Source of the DNA: Cyclaneusma minus
Taxonomy: Eukaryota > Ascomycota > Leotiomycetes > Marthamycetales > Marthamycetaceae
Reading direction: 5' to 3'
DNA length: 64,000 nucleotides
Assembly: GCA_037179335.1 (NCBI GenBank)
Contig: JAKZHN010000010.1
Span: 565,870-629,869 of the forward strand
Each line of letters begins with the position of its first letter. Positions within the stretch are counted from its first letter, which is position 1. Shown piece after piece: positions 32,974-44,331 of the stretch. A program made the position numbers and the translations under genes. Under the pieces are notes generated by a model, which saw only the letters and a list, made by a program, of their open reading frames with translations, did not search any database and had not been told where the DNA came from.

Positions 32974-33759
32974 ATGCGCTCACTATCCCTTCTCCCTGCT
33001 TTCCTTTCGACTGCTGCCGCCGTTCTTCCGGATCCGTCGGGCCCTTCACCGAATACATCGATTACATCGGTCACACTCACCATCACCGATGCTGCAGCTG
33101 CCAAGAGCCCTCCCAACGTATGCTTTCACTATCTGGTCCCATCCTTCCGATCTCTCGGTCACATCCCTTTCTCAAAGATATCTCGAACAAACACTAAACG
33201 TGCCACCGCCCGCAGCACGAGCATTTTTTCTTTCAGGCCTACAACATCGAGCAAAATAACTCATGGACCTGCATGGCAGCCTGGAACTCTACCTCCCCGC
33301 CTCCCAAGGCAGTCGCATGCAACCAGCACGACCTCAACAACGACACGATACCCCAAAACCTAACCATGTACCTCGACCCCATCGATAATACAACAGCCTG
33401 GGCCCCCGATGCCTTTAAAGTATTATTCAACATGGCCCCAGAACCCCCTGTTGAGAAAAGCCTGGGCTATTACGGCGCGTGGTTCAAGAATTTGGGCCCG
33501 GACAGTATGCACAAGGATTGCTTACAGACTTTCGTGCATTCCGTACCGTATCTGACTTGCAGCTATCCCAACAATACGGTTATCTTGCATGATTACCGAC
33601 TATTGAATGGGGGCATTGACATGGGTAAGTATTGAGGATCGGGACGACGATGGATGACATGGCAACGAAATGATGATAGGTATTCATTCGCGGAAGTGGT
33701 TGGTTGCGCTCCGCAGGAGGGTGCAAGGAGGCATAAATGCTTTTTTGGGTCGGAAGTAG
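32974..33759 (+). CDS. small secreted protein, function unknown
   Basis: Exons 32974-33117 and 33237 onward. A signal peptide is clear (M-R-S-L-S-L-L-P-A-F-L-S-T-A-A-A-V-L-P). The mature part has several N-x-S/T glycosylation sites and at least four Cys (W-T-C, V-A-C-N, D-C-L-Q-T and L-T-C-S), fitting an extracellular disulphide-bonded protein. Two 3' ends are possible: read straight, exon 2 stops at 33,635 (180 aa); alternatively a 55-bp intron 33625-33679 (GTAAGT to GATAG) joins a third exon to a stop at 33,759 (203 aa) with a basic tail. The second keeps phase exactly and uses a strong donor; I give its extent. No family recognised. Candidate effector or cell-surface protein only by inference. 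Confidence 0.6.
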
Positions 33760-35316
33760 CGGGTGTTTTGCCTGGGATGGATTGTGTTCACCGATCAGAC
33801 TTGAGATTCTGGAGGAGCGAGAGACCGAAATAATCTGATGTGGGTTCAGACGGAGGTTGTGGTAAAGCTAGCTGCTCGAGACAAGGAATAACTACCTAAC
33901 TTGGAAGCACAAGCAAGATACATAACCCAAGTTCCTACGAGTATAAGAGAAATGGGAACCTCTAGTCGTTCCCCGGTCGATACTCGATTTCAACAGCCGA
34001 ATATCAGATTACCTAGGTATATCCGAGAGTTTGCTATTGTTTCTTGAATTCTAAAAGTACAGCTATTTATTAGTGTTAGTATGTGAACTCTTGGCAAGGA
34101 CTTGCAGCTTGCTCATGCTAAGAGGTACCTTTCAAACAATTGTCCTGCTGCGACGCCAATAATACCTTACCTAGAGCGAAAAAAGAAAAAAGAAAAATAA
34201 CAGCCTCTTGTGTTTCGCCTATACTACTCGAGTTGAGAATGTAGCCAGCTGCTTTTTCAACACGGTTATTTCAACTTCTCGGGATGCAAGAGTGAGAGCC
34301 GGCCATATGGTTACGACTTCAACCACCCAACGAGAAAGCCAAACTCGACTCACCTTGGGTAAGCTACCAGCGTACACTAGACTCCCAGACCAGGACAAAC
34401 GTCCATTTGCCAGCGTCTGTTGGAGCAGAGCCATCGTTCGAGCGCGCCAAAAGACGACACATCATCGAAAAGGAAAGTTGTGTCGAGAACACTTGCTTGG
34501 TACGCTATTCGCCGGGCTCATGCCACGACACACATGTCGAAAGGAAACATTGGATATAAGAACAGAGACGTGAAATTCGATAACTGCACAAGCCTTGCGC
34601 ATGTTCTCGCCACCCCATGGAAGTTGAGCTATCCTGTAAATTTGCAAAAGAGCGCGAGGGCCTGTCACAAGCCAGATCTGAACCATAAACAGATACAGAG
34701 GGATTGAAAGCTCACCTAGGGTTTGGACAACTCGATAAGGTAAACCTCCGCCGTCCTACCGCGCCAGCTTCCTGGGGGCGAAACGGCTGTTTGGTCAATT
34801 CGTACAATTGGTAGATCTTCATGTTGAACCACGGTACTTCTCAACATCCCACACAGCAGCAAAGAAACGCACAACATTCTGCACCACGTCAAGTATTCGC
34901 GAACAAAACCAAGTGTAAAATGCAACGCTTAAATATGGTGCATATGCATCTAACCGCATTCTAGCTCTACAAGCATGTCCGCAGAACCGGTCAATTCTCC
35001 CCAGCATCCGAGCACGGGGTGAGCCGTCTGCATGACTTTTCACATGCAATCGAAAACTGATGCAAGGGAAAGCAGAAACTGTCTAATGCTGCAACAGGCT
35101 CTTCGCAATTTCGCTGATGCTTCGCCACAGATGCGTTTCGCTTCAAACGGCAACGGAGACGGTATGTTCCTAGAGCAAAGTACCGAAGCTATTGTGATTA
35201 AAGAAGTCAGCCAACCTGGGACTTGTCAAGTTTTGGGGTTCCAAAAAAAAAGAGGGGGAGAGGGGGAGAGAGAGAGAGAGAGAGAGAGCAAAGCTGCCGC
35301 AGGGAAGGGTGAAAGC
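33760..35316. other. gene-poor region with AG microsatellite at its end; no gene called
   Basis: About 1.56 kb. The longest open stretch (34,208-34,573, plus) and several on the minus strand have unstructured composition and no splice-supported extension. Near the right end lies an AG-rich microsatellite. Nothing retroelement-like or RIP-like is seen. Confidence 0.5.
35244..35290. repeat. A9 / GGGGAG / (GA)n simple repeat
   Basis: A run of nine A leads into two gggggag units and then about ten GA dinucleotides. On the minus strand this is a long CT tract 30-70 bases downstream of the Aha1 stop codon. Confidence 0.9.
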
Positions 35317-36416
35317 TTACCCAAAGGTCTGCTTAATGCTCCTCACATAGTAGTCCTGCCAATTTCTCTTCGTCACCTCCTCCTGTCCCACCGGCACGCC
35401 CTTCCATGTGACGCGCATCACCGTCACATTATCCACATCATTCTGGTCAAAGACAATCTCCAGCGTCGAGTGGTGATCACCAGGCCATTGCTTCAACCGC
35501 CAGCTCTGCACCACCTTCGTCGGCTCCTCAAGCTCCAAATATTCACCCGAAATGTTGCCTGAGAAAAGCTCAAACTTGCCGCCCTTGTGGGCGCCCTCGA
35601 ATACTTTGGGAGAAGCTCGCGTGAAGGCCGCAATGCGCTGTGGGTCCGTGAAGGTTTTGTAGAGCTCGGAGGCTGGGCAGCGGAATTCTTCGGTGTCGGT
35701 CACTGTTACGGTGTTGACGGAGACTTTGCCAATTGTGCTGGTTGAGGTGGTGGGGGCTTGGGGGACCGCGGATGTGCTGGTGCTGGGTGTCAGGGGCTTA
35801 GGGGCCAGGGGGGTGCTGGTGGGACCGGCGCCGGGGGCGTGCTGGATGTCTTTGCCGTGCTCGCTGATCAGGGCGGGACCGAGTTCGGCGAATTTGGCGC
35901 GGAGGAGAGCGGTGATTTTGGAGCGGACGAGGTCCTTGACGGGGGCTTTGGAGTTGGCGTCCGAGTAGATGTCTATGTCAAACTGAGGGAGGTCGGGGTC
36001 AGCGAAGCTCGTGGATACCCAAATCGTAAGTGTAAAGGGGCGAGGGGACGTACGACATACTCGTTCTCTTCCGTGTCATGAGCAATCTCTGGGACTGTGA
36101 TGGTACCAGTCACTTCTTCGTTGCTTGACGTTCTGCCTGTGGTCTCTTAGCCTCCTTTTTCTTGCTTCGTAAGAGAAGGCTGGTTGTGCATACCAGAGTA
36201 TTCCAGAACAAGCTTGACGTCGAAGATGGTAATAACCTTTCCCTTCCGCTGGTTGACATCGACATCGCCATCCATGCTGAGCACTTTGTCGATTTGCGCC
36301 GTAACACCGCCCTCCTCGACCTTGAAGCCCGTAGCATTCTCCTCGAACCATGACTTCGACCAGGCCGTGGCGTCCTTGTTGACCCAGTGCCAGTTGTTTG
36401 GGTTGTGGAGAACCAT
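35317..36416 (-). CDS. aha1: Aha1, activator of Hsp90 ATPase
   Basis: Co-chaperone that binds the Hsp90 middle domain and stimulates its ATPase. Exons (minus): 36416-36194, 36136-36054 and 35982-35317, giving 323 aa. The N-terminal domain begins N-P-N-N-W-H-W-V-N-K-D-A-T-A-W, then W-F-E-E-N-A-T-G, K-V-I-T-I-F-D-V-K-L-V-L-E-Y-S-G and V-T-G-T-I-T-V-P-E-I-A-H-D. A Pro/Thr-rich linker follows, then the AHSA1/START-like domain: F-R-C-P-A-S-E-L-Y-K-T-F-T-D-P-Q-R, W-R-L-K-Q-W-P-G-D-H-H-S and N-W-Q-D-Y-Y. The last codons are K-Q-T-F-G then stop; the stop overlaps a GTAAGC donor, so a further short exon giving the longer family tail is possible but none was found. Cytosolic. Confidence 0.93.
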
Positions 36417-37210
36417 CTTGAACGTGGGGAGGCTTCGGGATTCTGGATATGTCTCTGGTCGGGCTGTTTCGCAGGTTAGCGGGGTATTCTTAAGCTGGAG
36501 AAGCAGGCTCAAGTTGAGTTATGTAGCAATTTCGTCACGGAGAAGAGTACAAGTCGCTCTATGATCTGGTGCTGCCAACTTGTGTTTATCATTGGCGCGG
36601 GGCATGAACATACCTTTTTTCAAGGCTGGACGAGGTTGAAACAACTCAGCCTCGGTGCCTCGTTGCGTAAGCTTGAAATTGAAAGTGGCCGGATGTCTAA
36701 CGAGGGTCCACAGGTGTCGAAGGAAGTACTTTATAAGCCTGGCTTCTGGAGATCTATGCTGTTTGTTACAGCTGTCAATCAATTTGTAGTGGGCTGCATC
36801 GGACAAGAAAGCTCTAGAATATCGCGGCCCCTCGGGACTTGCCGGTTCCTTGCATGCTTCGGGCGCCGGTTAGTCCGACATGGAATCTTATCTGCAACTG
36901 ACAACATGAATTGGTACATTGTACAGGTAGAGTAGCGACAATAACCCGGTTGTCCATTTTGAATTCACCTGGCCTTCTACATATTTTTGTATGCTACGGA
37001 AGTATAGCATATGCCGGACATTGACCCACTTCCTCGCGATACTGCTATATCTAACCCACAGAAATTATATAAAAATCGCCAGAAAAGGGTATAAACATAA
37101 GCATACAAAGAAAATGTATAAAATACCGCCAAAGATGTCCGTTTAAATGCTCGCTCCGTCGTCGAATACGCTCCCTTCGTCGTAAATATCATCACTACAT
37201 CCCAAGGCAC
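36417..37210. other. intergenic region; no gene seen
   Basis: About 790 bases between the Aha1 start and the stop of the large disordered protein, both on the minus strand. 37,000-37,140 is AT-rich and probably 3' untranslated sequence of that gene. No gene or repeat recognised. Confidence 0.55.
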
Positions 37211-39796
37211 CTAGACAACCCAGTGGGCGTGGTCCTCGATGAGATCCCGTGCACTGTCGCTACTCGTATTCGTCCGAATCAAATCATGCTCTGCCTCCTC
37301 ATCCAGAAATCTCACGCCGCCGGGAGGAATATAACGCTTCCTGCCCGAGTAATCCCCACCCTTGTCTGCCTTCAGCCCACCCATCGAGCCAACGGCACTC
37401 AGCCTTGGTCCGTTGCCCGGCGGCGTCAATGGACCCAGTCTCGAGTTCAGATCGGTGAGTGAGTCTTCACGCAGTCGTTCACCGATGATGGTGACTCCCG
37501 ACGGTGGTGGGAGCCAGCTTGATCTCGGGGTCGAGTCTTCGTCTGAGCCAGTCGTCAGAAAGTCACTAAGATCAGGAGACGGTTCAGGTGCTTCAACCTT
37601 CGGTGTGGCCTCCACTGGTGTATCCAAGCGCAGAACAATTCTCTCCTGGCCGTTGCCCGCCGTGCTGAACTTGCTGCCGATACTGGTCACCTGCGAGGAT
37701 TGTTTGACATTGGGCATCGGTGGCTTATCGAGGTGGGTGACTCGGGCCGCCTTGGAGCCGGCACGGGCTGGAACACGCGGAAGAGGTTTAGACGGCTCTT
37801 TATTAAGTGGTGGTGGTGTCGGAAACTGCTTGGCAATCTCGTCCTTGATCGAATCTTCCTTACGTTTCTGTTGTATGACCGAGTCTTGCTTGGCTGACTC
37901 TTGCCGTCCTTGGTGCTCACGAAGAATGGCTTCTTTCATGCGGGCTCGCTTATGCCGGAGTGCTTCCAAGAGGGCTTCCTCCTGTTTTGTGACTGCCATA
38001 AAGCGGCCACTGCCTGCCGCCATAAATTCTACCGAGGTTGCAGACGGAGCATCGGAAGCTGTCGTCGATGTCGAAATACGTTTTGACGAATGACGGCTCG
38101 CAATTGATGTATTGTCCGAAGCATTTGAACTCCAGGGACCGGAAATTCGAGAGCTAATAGAAGCGGGCGTCGGAATCCGGAGAAGTTCAGTACTTGTGGC
38201 ACTGCCGTGTCTCTCTTCTTGCTTTGGTCTACGACTTCGACTCTTGCGAAGGGCTGAATTTGGGTCTCTTTCCGGACGATGCGGCGCTTCGTGATCCTCG
38301 GGAATCGTGGGAGGACAAGGCTTGCGAGGTGAGCGCGGTTGGGAAGTGCTGACAGGAGCAGGAGCAGGGGTGGGGTCCGAGTCGATATCAGAGGCCCCAC
38401 TCTCGTCATCGGACGATAACGATAAAACACTGTGTTGCTGAAGGTTAGAACTCGAAAATGCACTATTCTTGCTTCTCCGTGACGTCCTGGTATTCTGGCT
38501 TCCGCCGCTAGCTACGCTGGCAGTATCCCATGCAACAACCCTTGGGGGAGTTACTTCCGATCGCACATGCTTCCACGAGGATCCATCATGCGCCTGCGAT
38601 TCTGGCCGACTTAATGGGGGCGTAGGTATCTTCTGGCGTTGAGAGGAATCCTGTACGTCCCTATGAGATGGGACCTGCGCGGAGCGAAAAAATGCTTCAG
38701 AAGGGGGAAATAGGTGCGGCCGATCAGGAGCACCGTGCTGTACGTCGCTATGAGGTTGAGGTTGCTCAGGTTGAAGGTATTCTTCGTGGGGAGAAAGACG
38801 ACGCGGTAAATCAGGCATACTGCCGGCTAATTCAAAGCAAGGAGTTGTTGGTTCCTCGTCACTTTTGACGGATAATGGCGAAAGTTTGTGATATTTGTGT
38901 GGGTGAGATGGTAGCGGAGGGACTTCCTCCACCCTCCTTGCTGGAGCTCTTGCCGCAGAGTCTCTGCCAAGCGGCTCCTGTGTCCTTCTTCGTAGGGATC
39001 TCGCCGTCGCATCGGTCGACGCTTTTGTTGAAGCGCGAGATACGTGAGATGCTAGAGACATAGTAGACGGAGAGCTCTGGAGCGAGTTCTTCTCACTGTT
39101 GCTCCTCATATGTTTGGGAAATAATCTGGCAAGGTCCAGCATGGTAGGCTTTTTGCGCTGCTTTTCGAGGGGGAAAGAAAGACTTGGATCGAGGGATGGG
39201 GCAGGATAACAAGAGTCGTCTGGTAAATCGGAGTGGTCGAGCTGTAGCGATAGGGTTGGTGGGACTGATGCGACCGGAGGATGGCCCTTTCGGAGAGCCA
39301 AATCGCGAGCTGAAGAATCCGAGGTTTGCTGCGAAACTGCCAAAGGAGATTTCTGTCGGTCGTAGTAAGACTTTAGAGTCGAGTCGGACATCTGGCTGCG
39401 CAGTCGGCCGTTCAAGCTGGAAGTATGTGTTGCCGCGTCGTTCGTATTGCTGCGAGCCTTATGGGAAGAAAACATTCCATTATTGACTATCCGTCGTGGA
39501 AGAACGCCCGACTCTCTACTCGAACTTGCATAGGTTGCCTCGCTAGCTTGCGTCGATTCGGACACGGCGACGCTCATTACTCCGCTGGACGGCGGCCTCC
39601 ATCCCATCAATGACCCCGCATCTGACCGGCTCGGCGAGTCGATATTCAGGTCCCCGTTCGTGCCCAGCACACGCTGGGCCTTCGACATATACGCGGCATT
39701 GGTCGGCGGTGCCTGGACATTCGGGTTCGCAACTTCGTGCTTGTTCGACTGCTTTCTCCCAGGCAGAGGAAAGCGGTACTTCGCGGTGCGGCCCAT
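37211..39796 (-). CDS. large Ser/Pro-rich disordered protein, function unknown
   Basis: A single exon of 861 aa from the ATG at 39,796, chosen because M-G-R-T-A-K-Y-R-F-P-L-P-G-R-K looks like a genuine conserved start; the frame is open to another ATG at 39,997 (67 more, Pro/Ser-rich residues). The protein is dominated by Ser, Pro, Arg and Asp/Glu and is probably mostly disordered. Better-ordered patches are L-D-L-A-R-L-F-P-K-H (about residue 220) and the helical F-M-A-A-G-S-G-R-F-M-A-V-T-K-Q-E-E-A-L-L, then E-A-L-R-H-K-R-A-R-M-K-E-A-I-L-R. The C-terminus reads Y-I-P-P-G-G-V-R-F-L-D-E-E-A. Many S/T-P sites suggest phosphoregulation. I do not recognise a domain. Confidence 0.75.
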   Translation of the reverse strand: MGRTAKYRFPLPGRKQSNKHEVANPNVQAPPTNAAYMSKAQRVLGTNGDLNIDSPSRSDAGSLMGWRPPSSGVMSVAVSESTQASEATYASSSRESGVLPRRIVNNGMFSSHKARSNTNDAATHTSSLNGRLRSQMSDSTLKSYYDRQKSPLAVSQQTSDSSARDLALRKGHPPVASVPPTLSLQLDHSDLPDDSCYPAPSLDPSLSFPLEKQRKKPTMLDLARLFPKHMRSNSEKNSLQSSPSTMSLASHVSRASTKASTDATARSLRRRTQEPLGRDSAARAPARRVEEVPPLPSHPHKYHKLSPLSVKSDEEPTTPCFELAGSMPDLPRRLSPHEEYLQPEQPQPHSDVQHGAPDRPHLFPPSEAFFRSAQVPSHRDVQDSSQRQKIPTPPLSRPESQAHDGSSWKHVRSEVTPPRVVAWDTASVASGGSQNTRTSRRSKNSAFSSSNLQQHSVLSLSSDDESGASDIDSDPTPAPAPVSTSQPRSPRKPCPPTIPEDHEAPHRPERDPNSALRKSRSRRPKQEERHGSATSTELLRIPTPASISSRISGPWSSNASDNTSIASRHSSKRISTSTTASDAPSATSVEFMAAGSGRFMAVTKQEEALLEALRHKRARMKEAILREHQGRQESAKQDSVIQQKRKEDSIKDEIAKQFPTPPPLNKEPSKPLPRVPARAGSKAARVTHLDKPPMPNVKQSSQVTSIGSKFSTAGNGQERIVLRLDTPVEATPKVEAPEPSPDLSDFLTTGSDEDSTPRSSWLPPPSGVTIIGERLREDSLTDLNSRLGPLTPPGNGPRLSAVGSMGGLKADKGGDYSGRKRYIPPGGVRFLDEEAEHDLIRTNTSSDSARDLIEDHAHWVV

Positions 39797-42340
39797 GGTT
39801 GCGCTCAGCTGGCCTCCGAGTGAATTCTCTGCCTTTCCAGCGACGGCGACAACAGGATGAGGGGAGGCGGGGGGGCAGCTGGGAGACGGTGAAGCGGGTC
39901 GGCTCGTGTACCACGGCGAGGCAGTCACTTTCTCATGCTGCAGGCTGATCTGGACGGCGGGAGAGATGCGGCAGGTGGTGGAGGACTCAGGGCTCATCCA
40001 AGCATCGCGCGTGCAAGGCTGAGAGTCTGCAGTCAGCTTTCTCGTTCCGTGCCGTCTGCGATGGCAGGGGTTGGCACCGTAGCTTCGCAGAGGTGCTGGC
40101 AGTGATGTTCAGCTGTTCAGCTGAATAGGTATGTCGTGGCCGGCCAGCGCGCGACTGGTGTTGAACTCTCGTGGGAGCCGGGATCTGGCTTGCACTTCAA
40201 CGTTAATGAAAGAGGTCGAGGAGTGTTGACATGGAGCACTGAGCAGTCAGGGGAGATCAGCCCGACCAGGCGGCTTTCCTTTTTGCTGTAGGCTTACATA
40301 CTAAGATTGCATTTTATTGCATTTATGCCGCCCCAGATAATACGTCGGATGTCAGTTATGCTCATGATGCGCCCTCGGCTGATCCAAGAGGAGTCGGACG
40401 AGTCAAGATCGACCCTTTTCCAAATGAGGTGCCGGGATAAACTTCCCCACCACAGTCATTCCAAAACTTCGTCATGTCGAAAGGCTGCTCTAGCACTCTA
40501 GTATTCAGCTGGCTATTGTTATCTTAGCCGTTTATTTCAGGTATGGTATCCCTCTAGTGTCCCGCCTGTTCAATGTTCTTGGTAACGAAATCTAATCTTG
40601 GAACCCGTTTACTGCTTGATGCCCAAAGAGCGGCTACATGTACGATGCTTAACGGATAAAAAGGCTGGCCGGATATCAGATATATGTACGTGGGATATCT
40701 ATTCGCATTTACATGTAGGGGTCTCTGAATTCCCCCTGTTCTGATCCCCATCGTCCGGTCTCGAGCTTTGACATTGAACGTGCGGTGCCGGTGCGGCGCG
40801 CCCGACCATCATCCTGTGGACTGCTAAGTACTCCCTGCAACTAGGTAGGGAGCTAGGCTACTCTAGCTTGATGGCGATGGCGATGTCTTATTTCGAGCTC
40901 AGACCCAGCGACGTTTCATGTTGCAACCAGACGTGCGTGGCGATCTTTGAATCATCAATTGCGACAGAAAAGCGTCTAGCATTTGTTAATAGGGCAATTG
41001 TGAACCTATCCCTTAATGGGTTTAAACATGCGCTGGCTCGCCCCATCGATGATTGATATGCGACAAGGGTGGATTGAAGTCTTGGCTGCCTGTCGATAAA
41101 CATCTGTCACCACAAAGGAGCTGAAGATGTTGTTACTCCAGAATTTCAAGAATATCCAACCACCAAACGAGACCACTTTGTGCTACCGGTGCGCGGGACA
41201 AACTTCCCGCTCGATTCAGGAGCTGAGCTCTCAGCTGTCGAAGACCTTACTCAGTATGAACAGAACCAAGGCTCCTTACCCTTCTAACCAAGACTTTCTG
41301 AATGGAGTACATACTCGAGTTTCCGAGTTTCGGATGAAGTTAGTTCCATGCACGTGGAAGCCCATCCAGCGTTGACGCTATTCAGAGCCGGCTTGCTTTG
41401 CTATGTGCGCCTCTAAGGTCGCCATCTGAAACGTGCTACCTCGAGCTGAACCTTTTTAATTGCAGGTGGTTCTTAGCTGTTTTTGGTGGTCTTTTCTTAG
41501 AATTTCAAAGTTCAAGCCAGCTCGTGGCTAAATAGTAAATACCGAGTAAGCCTGGGACCGCTCGGAGCGACAGATCGTCCAATGTTTCAGCCATCCGTCC
41601 GCACGGCTTTCGGTATTAACTTGCCCATCATCCCATGTCGCCAACGCTGCTATCCATTGACGAGGTCCATGCTGTTGGTGAATCTGGCATACAAATCGAG
41701 AGACTATTTCGCTGATGACAGGCAAATTCCGAAAATGAGCAAGCTGCGTAAGACACGGACCGAGACAGAACGGACCGACTCACCAGTCACCAAGCGGCAT
41801 GTCAAATGTGCTTCGGCTTCGTTTGCCACCTTTTGCTTCATGATATAGAGAGAGTGGAGAGGCGAGACACTTATATGACTGCCCGGTTATAGTTGAAGTT
41901 CTGGGAAGGTTGAGGATAAGCATGCTGCATTTGTGGGGAAGAAGTAATGGAGTGAGGGGCAAGTGAGGGGATTGCGGATTGGCATTACATGTATGCACCC
42001 TCCAAGTCTCAATATTTGACGGTGATGGATGACTGCCATTTGGGAATGCATCTCAGCTAACAGCACTCTGTCAGCATACAACAATACGTGATCCGAACAT
42101 ATCATGGCTCTGGAATCCACGGCCGTTGATGTAGCCTCGTAGAACAATAAACAGAATGATTTTCTGCAGCAAACGCTCCTGCTTCTCGAGAGATTCGTGA
42201 AATTTCGAGTATCATTTCTCCGCGCGAATCCCCTGAACGCCATGTCCTGAACGCCGTCGATATGCACCAACCTGATTAACGCCACGAAGAACGCCATGCA
42301 TCCTGAACACGGAAGATCGCTGTGGGAGTGAAAGCCGGGT
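39797..42340. other. 2.5-kb gene-poor region; no gene seen
   Basis: The part next to 39,796 must hold the promoter of the disordered-protein gene. Open stretches up to 88 codons occur on both strands (for example 41,127-41,375 and 41,582-41,848, plus) without recognisable content or supporting splice structure. Composition is normal, not RIP-like. The right end holds the 3' region of isy1. Confidence 0.5.
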
Positions 42341-43145
42341 TCACGAGCCCAGTTTCTCCAGCAGTCGTCTCCGCCTTCTGTCCACCAACTCCTCCTGCAC
42401 TTCCTCCACGGTCGGCAGATTCCATGCTTTCCCATCTCCCACATCTCCCGGCAGCGGTTCCCACCCCTCCGGCACTTCCCTCCCTCCCTTCCTCCCCAAC
42501 GCATTCCGAGCCTGCTCCTCCCTCTCCGCCTCATACGCAACCAACGTGCCATCCTCTTCATCCAAATTATACCCATAATAGGCCGCATCCACCCACTTCC
42601 TGAACTCCCTCTCCTCTCCCTCTCCCTTCTTCTGCGGCCTCCCCTCCTTACTCGCCTGCTCAAACATCTCCTTGACCCCCGGCAACTCCCTCGCTCTCCC
42701 AAAATACCTATAAGCGCCCCCTCCCCCCTTCGCGCCCGGAATCTCCTTCCCCTCATTATCCACCACCTTCGCACTGCGCATGTAATTCGGACCGCCCAGA
42801 TTGCGTATCTGCACTTCCCACATATGCTTTTCGCGCATCAGCTTGTTGATTTCATCGTTGAGATCGCGGATGCTGAAGTCCGAGAGCGAGGGGTCTTGGA
42901 TCTTGGTGACCTTGCGCGAGATCTCGGAGAGGATCTGACCGCGCCATTTTTCGCAGGCTGGGATGCTGTCGATGGAGGTGATGAGCTTGGGACGGCGGGA
43001 GCGGCCGAGGTCGATCACTGTGGGCTTTTGTCAGAGGAGGTGAATGGGACAGGGGACTTGGGGGGCACGTACGGCCGAGGTCTGCTGCTTGGGCTTCGCG
43101 GAAGCGGAAGAGCATGGACTGCGCTTTTTCAGAGTTACGCGCCAT
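42341..43145 (-). CDS. isy1: pre-mRNA-splicing factor Isy1
   Basis: Component of the NineTeen complex in the catalytic spliceosome, where it supports first-step fidelity. Exons 43145-43073 and 43017-42341 (minus) give 249 aa; the 55-bp intron runs GTACGT to CACAG. The family start M-A-R-N-S-E-K-A-Q-S-M-L-F-R-F-R-E-A-Q-A-A is joined by splicing to D-L-G-R-S-R-R-P-K. Then come I-P-A-C-E-K-W-R-G-Q-I, L-S-E-I-S-R-K-V-T-K-I-Q-D, and L-N-D-E-I-N-K-L-M-R-E-K, followed by G-P-N-Y and R-Y-F-G-R-A-R-E-L-P-G-V-K. The C-terminal third is charged with a short E-E-L-V-D-R-R-R-R-R-L-L-E-K-L helix. Length is normal for fungi. Confidence 0.95.
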
Positions 43146-43934
43146 GATTGAAGGGAACTTGCAGGTATCAGGGTGGGATGAGGGAGAAGCTCTGCGATTG
43201 GAGCTGGGTGGGCAAGCTGGACGTGTTGCGGTGGTTCACTGGTTTATGCTGCTGGCGCGACCAGCAAGGCTGAGGACAAAAGTCGTGAAGCTCGATCGCG
43301 CCTTGCCTGCCGAGGTTATTCCGGGTCAGGCTGAGCACGTGATCTCGGAGCTTGGCACCGGAACTTAGCAAAGGTTACACCAGACTTAAGGGCCGATGTC
43401 AAGCCGACATCTCCTTTCCTACCATCCTCTGCCTCTCAGATCTAAAGTATGGGCCGATGAGTTAAGGTACAGATCGTTCGCTTGGTCAGTCATCTCACTG
43501 TACTTTACTCCTAGCTAGGACAAGAGGAGTTTTCCTTCTCCTAGGCTGTCCTCTGTACCATGATACCATCACCTTAGTCTCGCCAGGTAGGATCCTACCT
43601 GTCTAATTCCTACACAAAGGTTGCTGCCAGTACAAGCTGCTGCAATATCATCACAGCCTCAAGCGAAATAACAACATTGTAGGACGAGCTCGACACATCT
43701 TGCAGGCCACACTGTATTGACAAGTCTGGTTGGCACTGATTACAAACAATCACAATCAAATCACAAACCACGTTCACGTCACAGCAAAAAAGAAAAAAGA
43801 ACGACACATGTAGTAAACAGCTTTTTTGTATTTTTTAAACCCTTTGTAGGCCTTTCGAAATCCAGTCGCAGAAACGCTAAGCTGATGCTCCCCAGAACAA
43901 TCTCAGTCGAAGGAATGCCTGGCAAGTAGCAGCG
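43146..43934. other. intergenic region upstream of isy1; no gene seen
   Basis: About 790 bases. It contains a perfect 18-bp palindrome at 43,584-43,601 and smaller inverted motifs (cctagctagg, 43,511-43,520). The first 200 bases should hold the isy1 promoter. Confidence 0.55.
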
Positions 43935-43982
43935 TCAGATGAACTGGCGGAGAATCTTGAGCAACCGACAGAAACCCACGGA

Positions 43983-44258
43983 CGACAGGTCTGCAGGTAT
44001 CCAACTGATGTGTCTTGGCATGAGACAAAGACTGGTGATCGAGCGGCGAAAGTGGTATTTAGGACGAGACGGCGAATCTGTAGGACGGTCGTGAACTCGC
44101 ATAGCTTTCCGGAACGACAGGTCTGCTTGAAATCGACCGATGTATCTTCGCATGAGGCAAAACCTAGTGATTGAGCGGAGAAATTCGTCTTCAGAACGAG
44201 ACGGCGAATCGATAGGACAGTCGCAAAGCCGCACAGCTTTCCCGAGCGACAGGTCTGC
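43983..44258. repeat. 132-bp direct repeat, 2.1 copies
   Basis: The motif cgacaggtctgc recurs at 43,983, 44,115 and 44,247, spaced exactly 132 bases, and the sequence between is clearly duplicated with about 75 percent identity by eye. 132 is 44 codons. On the minus strand 43,935-44,294 is open (119 codons) and reads two 44-residue copies beginning A-D-L-S-x-x-K-A. Whether this is translated is unclear. Confidence 0.8.
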
Positions 44259-44331
44259 CGGATGTTGACAAACCAGGCTTGCGATGGAATACAAGTTGAT
44301 GCGGGAGACGAGGAAAAATGCTCAGGGGGTC

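Noticed and set aside
34208..34573. 121-codon plus-strand open stretch
   Set aside because: Composition is unlike neighbouring genes, no splice-supported extension, no family resemblance.
41887..42774. 295-codon minus-strand open stretch rich in Arg and Gly
   Set aside because: It overlaps isy1 in another frame; the Arg/Gly-rich part is a shadow of the Isy1 coding sequence.
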